A DNA stretch of 64,000 nt, taken from contig NZ_CP134399.1 of the NCBI RefSeq assembly GCF_002968295.1, positions 372,001-436,000 on the forward strand, in the 5' to 3' direction. The translations under genes were made by a program, and so were the position numbers. Source of the DNA: Mycobacterium sp. ITM-2016-00317. Its GTDB lineage: Bacteria; Actinomycetota; Actinomycetes; Mycobacteriales; Mycobacteriaceae. How positions within the stretch are numbered: position 1 is the stretch's first letter; each line of letters opens with the position of its first letter. The notes under the pieces are model-generated. The model was not told where the DNA came from and did not search any database. It was given only the letters and a program-made list of their open reading frames with translations. Shown here in pieces: positions 53,166-60,823 of the stretch.

Positions 53166-54248
53166 ATGAAGCTGTCTTTGCGCCCCCTTTCCGAGCAGGT
53201 CATGGTCATCACCGGCGCATCGAGCGGGATAGGTCTGGTCACGGCCAGAATGGCCGCGCGCGAGGGTGTCGGCGCCTTGGTGTTGGCAGCCCGCAACGAG
53301 GACGCGCTGAGTACGCTCACCGATGAGATCCGGGCAGCGGGCGGCAAGGCCGTCTACGTCGTGGCCGACGTCGGCGAAGAAAGCGACGTCCAGCGAATCG
53401 CCGACACGGCGATCAGCGAATTCGGGAGGTTCGACACGTGGGTCAACAACGCCGGTGTGTCGATCTTCGGCAACATCATGGACGTGTCGACCGAAGATTT
53501 CCGCCGAGTTTTCGACACCGTCTTCTGGGGTGTCGCCTACGGATCACGTGCGGCGGTGGCCCATTTTCGAACTCGCGAACCCGGGACCGCCGGCGCCCTG
53601 ATCAACGTCGGCAGCTTCTTCGGTGATCGCGCCACGCCTGTCCAATCCACTTATGGCAGTGCCAAATTCGCCGTGCACGGTTTTACCGAGGCGCTGCGGA
53701 TGGAAGCAGCGCATGAGGGCATCCCCGCGTCGATCACCCTCGTACATCCCGGTCGGATAGACACGCCCTACAACGAACATGCCCACAGCTATCAGGAACA
53801 GCAGCCCGCGCACCGCGGCATGATCTACCCGCCCGAGGCGGTGGCCGAGGGAATCCTGTATGCGGCAACGCATCCGAAGAGAGACGTCTACGTCGGCGCA
53901 CAAGCCAAGCTGTTGGTGCTCATCGCCAACATCGCACCGCGCGTCGTCGACCGTGTCATGCAGCATTATCAGTATTGGTCTCAGCGCGCGGATCGGCCGT
54001 CACGCTCGCGAGAGGACAGCGCGCTCTATAAGCCCGGTCACGGTTTGCAGGAGCGGGGCACCCAAGCCGGACACGTCCGGTCGGGCAGTTACTACGTCAA
54101 GGCGACGACCCACCCCGCTTACACGGCATTGGCCTGTCTGGGGGTGGCCGCCGGAGGGGCCGGGGCCGCTGCCGCTGCCGGTCGCAGGAGGCTGACGCAT
54201 TCGGCTGGAATCGGACGACCCAGGACGGCGGTCAAGCCCGTCTCATGA
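53166..54248 (+). CDS. Short-chain dehydrogenase with C-terminal membrane tail
   Basis: 360 residues. The SDR core (VITGASSGIGLVTARMA, NNAGVSIFGN, catalytic YGSAKFAVHGF) ends near residue 220. A longer mycobacterial-type region follows (DVYVGAQAKLLVLIANIAP, then SGSYYVKATTHP), closing with a hydrophobic segment ALACLGVAAGGAGAAAAAG and a basic tail. CAGGAGAAC precedes ATG. It is the kind of SDR found beside mycobacterial lipid or redox genes; substrate unknown. Confidence 0.9.
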   Translation: MKLSLRPLSEQVMVITGASSGIGLVTARMAAREGVGALVLAARNEDALSTLTDEIRAAGGKAVYVVADVGEESDVQRIADTAISEFGRFDTWVNNAGVSIFGNIMDVSTEDFRRVFDTVFWGVAYGSRAAVAHFRTREPGTAGALINVGSFFGDRATPVQSTYGSAKFAVHGFTEALRMEAAHEGIPASITLVHPGRIDTPYNEHAHSYQEQQPAHRGMIYPPEAVAEGILYAATHPKRDVYVGAQAKLLVLIANIAPRVVDRVMQHYQYWSQRADRPSRSREDSALYKPGHGLQERGTQAGHVRSGSYYVKATTHPAYTALACLGVAAGGAGAAAAAGRRRLTHSAGIGRPRTAVKPVS

Positions 54249-54264
54249 ACCTGCCGACCTTCTC

Positions 54265-54281
54265 AGCGGGTCGAAGACCCG
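54265..54281. terminator. Terminator after the SDR gene
   Basis: GCGGGTC-GAA-GACCCGC, a perfect 7-bp stem with a 3-base loop, 16 bases after the stop codon. Confidence 0.7.
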
Positions 54282-55120
54282 CAGCCCCTGCACGCGCCGC
54301 GCTAGCTTTGCCGCGTGTCTCGAACTATCGGTCCGGACTCGGAACGTTGGGCCTAGCACCACGTTGGGCCTAGCACCCAGTTGCCTGCCGGATGGACTTG
54401 CCGTGGCAAGCTTCCGCCGGGCGTCGGCCTGTTCCTTTCGCAGGCGTACGCCGGATGCTGCTCGTGATCGACGACCACGTCATTGAGATCTGCGCCTGCC
54501 CTGCCATCCACGATCAGGACTTACCCGAAAGAGGAGAGGTAAACCGTCGGTCGACAGGATGTCGGGGGTGAGGGTTCGTGGGCAGCGCCAGCCAGGTGCG
54601 GCAGATGGTGCCGGCGGCGTCTTCCCGCCTCGGGAGCGAATTCTTCACTCGGCTACGGCACGTCGGCACTTCCAGGATGTGACGGATATCCGAGAACATC
54701 CGTGGCCCCTGAACCCCCGAGAGGAGGGGGAAGGCGTTGTACAGCCCCGACATGGCGAAGACTCCGAACAGCGCCGCCTCCGCGTGATGACCCGCGAAGG
54801 TCGGAGGGCAACCGGTCCGCGCGCGGCGTTGCGGCGCATCGACGCCGCCGCAGCGGGTGGAGACCGATAGGCAATTGCGAGGGCGTCGTGGCAATGAGCG
54901 AGGTCGACGATCGGCCGCCAAACGCCAGGGGACGGGTTGGTGTTGTGCCACGCGACGTCGTCGCCGGCACCGAGCGCGCCGGCGATCAGGTGCAACCGCC
55001 GGCGCTGTTTGTTGCGGTTGTGCCGCATCAGGTGACGTGTCGGTTTGTGTTGCCAGGTGCTGCCGGTAGAACGTCTTCTTGTCCACCGCCTGCAACCCGA
55101 CCAGGATCGCGACTGCTCAT
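54282..55120. other. Gene-poor stretch with possible coding remnants
   Basis: No intact gene could be supported. A 17-bp unit ACGTTGGGCCTAGCACC is tandemly duplicated at 54344-54377. On the minus strand between 55095 and 54514 three frames each hold short protein-like segments (GALGAGDDVAWHNTNPSPG, then VFAMSGLYNAFPLLSGVQG), which may be one decayed gene broken by frameshifts. The family was not recognised. Confidence 0.35.
54344..54377. repeat. Tandem duplication of a 17-bp unit
   Basis: ACGTTGGGCCTAGCACC occurs twice without a gap (54344-54360 and 54361-54377). Probably a slippage event. Confidence 0.8.
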
Positions 55121-55903
55121 CTAACCGAGGAACCAGTCGAGCGCGCGCCGCGCCCAGTCGCTGGGGACCACATGGCCGCCCTCGAACTCCGCGTAGGTCA
55201 GCGCATAGCCCGCCCGTTCCAGCCGGGGTCGCAGCCGGCGGCTGGTCCGGTCGATCGGCAGAACGCGGTCATCGACACCGTGGATGAGGAAGATCGCTGG
55301 CTCACCGACCCGTTCCGCTGGAGCGGCGAAACCCGGTGAGAACGCGATGATGTGGCTGAAGAGGTCGCCGTTGGTGAGCCCCAGCGACAAGGCGTACGAG
55401 GCGCCGTCGGAGAAGCCGGCGACGGCCAGACGTCGAGGATCCACCGCCCAGCGGTCGAACACATGGGCCAGCGCGGTGTTGACTCGCACGACGTCGGTCC
55501 CGAACGACTCGAAGAGCACGTCCCACGTCGCCTCCGCGCTCTTGACGGCCAGCAGCAGCACGCCTGCCGCGTCGGCGAGCGGCAGGAACGGGTCCATTCC
55601 CCCGCGGGCGTCACCACCGGCGCCGTGCAACATCACGGCAAGCGGCGCCGCGGTGTCAGGGCGGTAGCCGGTGGGGACGTAGAGCAGCGCACCGGTCAGC
55701 TGGTGTAGGCCAGGCCCGACGGGTGCGGCGATCGGCGGATGCGGCCGCGCCTGTAAGCGGCCTTGCGAGGCATCACCGGGAGCCGTCGCAGGGGCGGCCC
55801 TCTCGACTGCGGGCCCGCCGTTGGGGCCTGCGCCGTTCGGCGCCTCCATCGCGCACGCTGCCGTGAGGATCAGCAGTGTCATTGCCGCAGCTCTCCCGAA
55901 CAC
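55121..55903 (-). CDS. Secreted or lipid-anchored esterase, phospholipase/carboxylesterase-like
   Basis: 260 residues. The N-terminus is a signal sequence with a lipobox-like LTAAC at residues 13-17, so it is probably a lipoprotein, followed by a Gly/Pro/Ala-rich linker. The hydrolase domain has VMLHGAGGDARGGMD, the nucleophile Ser in GFSDGASYALSLGL, an Asp in HGVDDRVLP and His in EGGHVVP. Similar to polyhydroxybutyrate-depolymerase-like esterases. Monocistronic as far as seen. Confidence 0.85.
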   Translation of the reverse strand: MFGRAAAMTLLILTAACAMEAPNGAGPNGGPAVERAAPATAPGDASQGRLQARPHPPIAAPVGPGLHQLTGALLYVPTGYRPDTAAPLAVMLHGAGGDARGGMDPFLPLADAAGVLLLAVKSAEATWDVLFESFGTDVVRVNTALAHVFDRWAVDPRRLAVAGFSDGASYALSLGLTNGDLFSHIIAFSPGFAAPAERVGEPAIFLIHGVDDRVLPIDRTSRRLRPRLERAGYALTYAEFEGGHVVPSDWARRALDWFLG

Positions 55904-56001
55904 CCTGCGGTGCTACCCCAACAACGTGGGGTTATGCGTCGATGTCGACGGCCACGACGGCCACGACGGCCACGCCCAGTGAGCACGACTCTTCGGCGTC
56001 A

Positions 56002-56331
56002 TTACGCGCCCACGCTTCCGACGCCTGCGGCGGCAAGTGTGGCGGGGCAGGTGGGTAAACGTGCTTCGCGAAGTTTCGATTCTCTCTCTCGCTCAGCGGT
56101 TTCGACACGCAGTTCCCCTGTAAGGCCACGCGCTTGCCCGCGATCGATCTTGAAGCGTTCCATGATGATGCCTTTGGCTCGCCCGATGATGTCTCGGCCG
56201 GGGCCGGCGCAGACCGGAACGGGCTTGTCTTTGCCAGCCGCTATGAGCGTGATCGCGGCATGGGTGGAGAGCATCGCCAGTACGGTCTCGGGATTTGGAG
56301 TGAAGGCGTGTGGCTGCCTGCCAATAAGCAC
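56002..56331 (-). pseudogene. GAF-ANTAR remnant
   Basis: 109 residues covering the end of a GAF domain (NPETVLAMLSTHAAITLIAAG) and the first ANTAR helix (GRDIIGRAKGIIMERFKIDR). After that the second ANTAR half is unrecognisable (LTGELRVETAERERESK), and no upstream GAF part is found. It is a truncated and probably non-functional copy. It is close to the GAF-ANTAR at 58059 and may derive from the same duplication. Confidence 0.65.
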
Positions 56332-56403
56332 CTGCTCCGGGTCGGCAATGCGCTCGCTAGCGATCAGTGGGATCGACCGGAAAGGCGTTCAGCGGTGCAC
56401 AGG

Positions 56404-57738
56404 TCACCGCAGGTCATGCTCGGCCGGGTCGGTGTCTTCGGCGATCGCCCGCAGTCGGGCGAGATCATCGGCGTGGATGTCGGTGCGTGCCGCCACGGCG
56501 TCCATCAGCAGAGTGATCTGTGCCCTCAACGCCGGGACGTGCTCGGTGCGTCCGGCCCCGACGACATGATCGATGAGCATCTGCAAGACGCGCAGAAGTG
56601 CTGTGACCACGTGGATCTGGGTGACCGCGGCCTGGCGGATCGGGTCGAACGCATGCTCGATGTACTCGTCGTGGGACAGAATCCATGGCCGCAGCAAAGT
56701 CCGGCCGTGGGGTCCGCGGACCGAGACCAGCGGCAGTTCCGACACGAGGATGTCCCGCAGAAGGCTGCCCAGGCGCAACACCACCTCCGTCGCCGTAGTC
56801 GGGTCGTTGATCGCCGCGCTCAGCGCGCGCAACGCGATGTCGACGAGCTGACGGATACCGAAGTCCACGTCGTACTGCATGGTTCGGATGTCGGCGACCT
56901 CGACCGTGGCAAGCAGACGAGCCCTCGTCCGCTCGGGATCCTCGGGCATCGGCCACGCCGACATCAGCACCTCGCCGCGGTGAATGTATGCGCCGGTGCG
57001 GGTTTCGAGCCGCACGACCGTCGACGGCGGTACCGCCGCGAGGATGTACTTGCTCGGCGCCTGGGTCACCCAACCACTGGTCCCGGCGCGGACCACCAGC
57101 CGGTCGTCGCTGGGTTCGCCCGCTTCTTCGAGGGCGGGTTCCTCCGCGCGCGCCTCCCTCGTGGTCGCCTCCAGCACATGGTCGGCTTCCTTCGAGATCG
57201 CCCGCACCACCTCGCCGACCTGTAACCCGTGGGCCAGGCGGTTGAGGTAGCCGATGATCAGCAGCACCGTCGTCAGAGTCAGGACGATGGCGAACGTCAT
57301 CTGGAGGGGAGGTGCATTCGCCGCGGGATCGGCGCTGACGTGGCGCAGCGCCAACACACAGAAGACGAATGTCGCGACCAATAGACCTATGACGAGCTGG
57401 CTGACGCGGTCGCGGATGAAGGATCGCATCACCCGCGGAGAGAACTGGCTGCTTGCCAGCTGCAGGCTCACGACGGTCAGCGAGAACACCACCCCTGCGG
57501 TGGTGATGGTCGCGCCCGCGACTGTGCTGAGCAACCAGGTGGCGGCATTGCTGTTCATCCGGACGGTCAGCGGGATCGCAAGGCCGCCGACCGTGACTCG
57601 GTCGACGAACGCCGTCGCCTCCGCCAGGACGGCCCCGCCGATGACCACTACGGTCGGCAGCGCGAACAGACTCTCCCGAAACCGGTAGCGTCCGCTGGCG
57701 ATCCGCAGAGCAGGCACAGTGCGGGAACGTCCCAACAT
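56404..57738 (-). CDS. DUF2254 family membrane protein
   Basis: 444 residues from ATG 57738 (MLGRSRTVPAL); a longer frame upstream has no family match. Four transmembrane helices in the N-terminal half (LFALPTVVVIGGAVLAEA, then TWLLSTVAGATITTAGVVFSL, LVIGLLVATFVFCVLAL, IVLTLTTVLLIIGYL). A soluble C-terminal domain contains the conserved FGIRQLVDIALRALSAAINDP. The family is common in mycobacteria and its function is unknown. It is separated by 320 bases from the gene upstream on the same strand. Confidence 0.9.
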   Translation of the reverse strand: MLGRSRTVPALRIASGRYRFRESLFALPTVVVIGGAVLAEATAFVDRVTVGGLAIPLTVRMNSNAATWLLSTVAGATITTAGVVFSLTVVSLQLASSQFSPRVMRSFIRDRVSQLVIGLLVATFVFCVLALRHVSADPAANAPPLQMTFAIVLTLTTVLLIIGYLNRLAHGLQVGEVVRAISKEADHVLEATTREARAEEPALEEAGEPSDDRLVVRAGTSGWVTQAPSKYILAAVPPSTVVRLETRTGAYIHRGEVLMSAWPMPEDPERTRARLLATVEVADIRTMQYDVDFGIRQLVDIALRALSAAINDPTTATEVVLRLGSLLRDILVSELPLVSVRGPHGRTLLRPWILSHDEYIEHAFDPIRQAAVTQIHVVTALLRVLQMLIDHVVGAGRTEHVPALRAQITLLMDAVAARTDIHADDLARLRAIAEDTDPAEHDLR

Positions 57739-58058
57739 AGGTAGCAAGGTTACGACTTGCGTGCCCACTTGGAGACCTTCGTCAGTTCCTTGCCCCGCAC
57801 GTCGGTTCAGTTTGGCCCGGTACACTTTTATCGCGCTTGAGATGTAGCTGAGGGCCACGAGCTCCGGTGGAGCGGGCGACGGAAACGACCGCGAGCTATT
57901 TGGAGATGAATTTCGGTGGCATGTCCGCAAGGCGTGAATGGCAGCTCCTTCGGCGGCCAGCCTTGGCAGTGCTGGGCATCGATCAACGAGGCGGCCTGAA
58001 GGCCGGCTGTGCCTACTGCGGTGCCAATCTCGTCGGCGACGGGATGCCCACGGTCGTT
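57739..58058. other. 320-base gap without a supported gene
   Basis: Contains an open plus-strand frame from 57867 that I do not believe: no family, and it runs antisense into the neighbouring gene. It holds a Cys-x2-Cys pair that could mislead. No repeat or clear promoter was seen. Confidence 0.5.
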
Positions 58059-58868
58059 CTATTGGTGAGGTGGGCCGGGCTGATCATGCAAGGTGAGTCG
58101 GTGGGCGATGATGTCGGCGGCCACCGAGGAAATGCGACGACCGTAGGCGTAGGCGTAGGCCCGTAGTCGGTCCAAGGCTTCGTCGGGCTCAGTGTTCAAT
58201 TGGATAGCAAGCATGCCGGCAGCGACGTGGATCTGGGTGCGGGTGAACGGTTCGCCGATACCGTCCTGCACGGCGCTGCCGCCCGCGACTGCGTCGCTGC
58301 CGCCCGCGACTGCGTCGATGGCCTCCCTGACGCCGCCGAAGGAAGCAAGGTGCTTATCCCAGTTGGTTTGGAGCCGCTGGCCGATGGCTGAGGCGCAGGC
58401 TCTGGCGGCGGCGTGTTGGTCCTGGGTGAGACTGCCGGGGGCGCGGCGGTACAACTCCAGCACTCTTGATGGCCCCAGCGCACCAGGAACGGGAAAGGCG
58501 AACAACGAGTGCACGCCGAGCTGGGTGGCCTCGGTGGCAAAGGTGGGCCATCGAGACGTGTGGCTGATGCTGTCCAGATTGGGATGAATCTGCGGCTCGT
58601 CGTAGAGGTAGGCGTCCAAGCAGGGGCCCTCACCCAGGGTGAACTGCAGTTCGTCGAGTTGTACGGCAATGGTGTCGGTGGCGTACGCCAACTCCCGGGT
58701 GTGGGCGTATCGAGTCAGGACCGCCAAGGCAGCCCCATCGGCGAGGGCAGACCGCATCGCCCGTCCGCATAGCTCGTCCACTCCCGCGAACAGGCGAGCG
58801 AATTGACGATCACCTGAGGGCGGTGGCGGGGCGCCGCGTGACGGTAGCGGATCCGGTTCCTTCGTCAT
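58059..58868 (-). CDS. GAF-ANTAR-like regulator
   Basis: 269 residues from ATG 58868. The GAF domain (residues 20-170; LGEGPCLDAYLYDEPQIHPNL) is clear. The ANTAR-like C-terminus (TRTQIHVAAGMLAIQLNTEPDEALDRLRAYAYAYGR) keeps the helix pattern but departs from the usual IGQAKG sequence. A 21-bp tandem duplication inside the linker adds a repeat of AVAGGSD. It overlaps the upstream small gene by one base (TGATG). Confidence 0.85.
   Translation of the reverse strand: MTKEPDPLPSRGAPPPPSGDRQFARLFAGVDELCGRAMRSALADGAALAVLTRYAHTRELAYATDTIAVQLDELQFTLGEGPCLDAYLYDEPQIHPNLDSISHTSRWPTFATEATQLGVHSLFAFPVPGALGPSRVLELYRRAPGSLTQDQHAAARACASAIGQRLQTNWDKHLASFGGVREAIDAVAGGSDAVAGGSAVQDGIGEPFTRTQIHVAAGMLAIQLNTEPDEALDRLRAYAYAYGRRISSVAADIIAHRLTLHDQPGPPHQ
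58274..58315. repeat. 21-bp in-frame tandem duplication
   Basis: Two identical 21-bp units (58274-58294 and 58295-58315) within the GAF-ANTAR gene encode AVAGGSD-type repeats. The reading frame is kept. Confidence 0.85.
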
Positions 58869-59152
58869 CAGATCACTGCTGCTGACGGGCCGAGGCGATA
58901 CAGGAACGGCCCCGCGACACCCGCAGCCAACTCGTCGAACACACGGGTGTCGTTGGCGGTCGTGCCGAGTTGGGTCCACGACCGCCTACCTGCGGGGAAG
59001 GGCTTACGTTCCGGCACGAGCCAGAAGCTACCCTCGGGTGCAAGGGATAAACGGGCGGAGCCGCCGGTAACGCCATCGACGGTGAGAAACCGTCGCGACG
59101 GCTTGCCGCGCCGTGGGATTCGCCGTTTGGATCGCAATAACGGCTCCGCCAT
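58868..59152 (-). CDS. Small hypothetical protein whose N-terminus is encoded by repeat C
   Basis: 94 residues; the first ~13 come from repeat copy C and are strongly basic (RSKRRIPRRGKPSRR). The rest (ARLSLAPEGSFWLVPERKPF, then WTQLGTTANDTRVFDEL) looks like the tail of an unidentified longer protein. Its stop overlaps the GAF-ANTAR start by one base, so translation coupling is possible. It is most simply a gene truncated at the repeat. The family was not recognised. Confidence 0.4.
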   Translation of the reverse strand: MAEPLLRSKRRIPRRGKPSRRFLTVDGVTGGSARLSLAPEGSFWLVPERKPFPAGRRSWTQLGTTANDTRVFDELAAGVAGPFLYRLGPSAAVI

Positions 59153-59203
59153 TTCCGTGGCAACCCACCATGAGCGCTGGTCGCGGCTTAGGACATGTCA
59201 TGG
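59115..59203. repeat. Dispersed repeat, copy C (89 bp)
   Basis: Begins GGGATTCGCCGTTTGGATCG and contains AGCGCTGGTCGCGGCTT, which is identical in copy B. It lacks the last ~17 bases found in A and B. The remaining stretch to the antiporter (59204-59431) shows only a run of eight G at 59382-59389. Confidence 0.7.
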
Positions 59204-59431
59204 TCAGCCGCTCCTGTGCGCCCGCGTCCACCCCGCAACCGAGGGCACGACCCCCCGCCGCATCCCGCCGCGACGACGCGGTCGAAGACGGCGGTCACCA
59301 GCTGATTGAACCCGCCGGCTCCGGGCATCCCTGCGCGGAAACGACGTGTCGTCACGGGCTCGCCTGACATCCCATGAGACAGGGGGGGGTTCTGAACCAA
59401 TCCTCCCGCAGCGTGGTCTCGAAGACCTGAC

Positions 59432-60718
59432 ATGCCGGCAGACACCGCCATCCAGTTCTTCCTTGCGCTGGTCGTCATCCTTGTGGCCTGCCGTCTGGTC
59501 GGGCTGCTGGCGCAGCGGCTGGGGCAACCGCAGGTCGTGGGCGAGATGATCGCCGGCGTCGTGCTGGGACCGTCTCTGCTCGGGCGGATAGCGCCCGGCG
59601 TTCAGGACTACCTGTTCCCGCCGGGGGTGTCGAACGTCGTGCTGTACACCACGGCGCAGATCGGCCTCGTGCTCTACATGTTCCTCGTCGGGCTCAGCTT
59701 CGACGTCGACCTCATCAAGCACCGGGCAGGGACCGCGGCCGCGGTGTCGGCGGCCGGCATCTTCACGCCGCTCGTCCTCGGCGGGTTCATCGCGCTACCG
59801 CTGCTGGGTGCCGGCGGCTACTTCGAGGACGGCGTCACACCGCTCATGGCGATGCTGTTCCTCGGCGCGGCGATCGCGATCACGGCGTTTCCCATGCTGG
59901 CCCGGATCATCTTCGAGACGGGGCTGTCCGGAACGTCGTTGGGCACCCTCGCGCTGGCGTGCGGTGCGACCGACGATGCGATCTCGTGGTGCATTCTGGC
60001 CACGGTGCTGGCCATCCACCAGGGCAGCGCGGCCATCGCCCTGGTGGCGATCGTCGGCGGAGTGCTCTACACGCTGCTGGTGCTGACAGCCGGACGGAAA
60101 GCGCTCGGCGTACTCGGCGCGATGGCCGAACGCCGCAACACCGTCACACCCTCGATGCTCAGCGTTGTCCTCGTACTGCTCATGGCGTGTGCGTGGTTCA
60201 CCGATCTCATCGGCATCTACGCGATATTCGGCGCATTCATCCTCGGCGTGGCCATGCCGTCCGGCGTCTTCGCCCAACGCGTCACGGCCGGCCTGGAGCC
60301 GCTGACAACCACCTTGCTGCTGCCGCTGTTCTTCGTGTACTCGGGGCTGAACACCGAGATCGGTTTGGTGAACACGCCCACGCTGTGGGCGGTGACCCTG
60401 GGGATACTCGTGGTCGCGATCGCCGGGAAGGGCATCGCCTGCACGCTGGCCGCGCGCCTGCGCAAGGTGCCTCTCCGTGAGGCGGTCGCCCTGGGTTCGT
60501 TGATGAATGCCCGCGGATTGATCGAACTGATCCTGCTGAACATCGGCCTCGAGGCCGGGATCATCACGCCGACGCTCTTCACCATCCTGGTGTTGGTGGC
60601 CATCATCACCACTCTGATGGCCACGCCGATATTCGAATTCGCCTACGGCCGGCACCGGCCGAAGGCCGCCACCGCTGAGGAGGTGCGACGTGAAAACAGT
60701 GATCTCGCAGGGCGCTGA
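59432..60718 (+). CDS. CPA2-family cation:proton antiporter
   Basis: 428 residues, about 12 spans. GQPQVVGEMIAGVVLGPSLLG near the N-terminus and the ion-site helix LACGATDDAISWCI (Asp-Asp) are typical of KefB/GerN-type Na+(K+)/H+ exchangers. The C-terminal regulatory TrkA-N domain is absent. It may protect against ionic stress or accompany the downstream biosynthetic genes, which lie on the same strand 105 bases on. Confidence 0.9.
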   Translation: MPADTAIQFFLALVVILVACRLVGLLAQRLGQPQVVGEMIAGVVLGPSLLGRIAPGVQDYLFPPGVSNVVLYTTAQIGLVLYMFLVGLSFDVDLIKHRAGTAAAVSAAGIFTPLVLGGFIALPLLGAGGYFEDGVTPLMAMLFLGAAIAITAFPMLARIIFETGLSGTSLGTLALACGATDDAISWCILATVLAIHQGSAAIALVAIVGGVLYTLLVLTAGRKALGVLGAMAERRNTVTPSMLSVVLVLLMACAWFTDLIGIYAIFGAFILGVAMPSGVFAQRVTAGLEPLTTTLLLPLFFVYSGLNTEIGLVNTPTLWAVTLGILVVAIAGKGIACTLAARLRKVPLREAVALGSLMNARGLIELILLNIGLEAGIITPTLFTILVLVAIITTLMATPIFEFAYGRHRPKAATAEEVRRENSDLAGR

Positions 60719-60823
60719 CGACTTTCTGACGGCCGGGTCGCCGACGACGTCGGCCCGATTTCGTTGCATGGCGTCGCCGGTGCCGGGGTACCTCCCGGAC
60801 CCTGCGGCCGAGGGAGGGAACGC

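Noticed and set aside
54344..54377. Tandem 17-bp units as a CRISPR or VNTR array
   Set aside because: Only two units with no spacer; simple duplication.
57867..58166. Plus-strand small frame with a Cys-x2-Cys motif
   Set aside because: It overlaps the GAF-ANTAR gene antisense and lacks the second half of any zinc site.
59382..59389. Run of eight G as a phase-variable tract for the antiporter
   Set aside because: It lies 43 bases upstream of the start outside any clear promoter; a single tract gives no evidence of switching.
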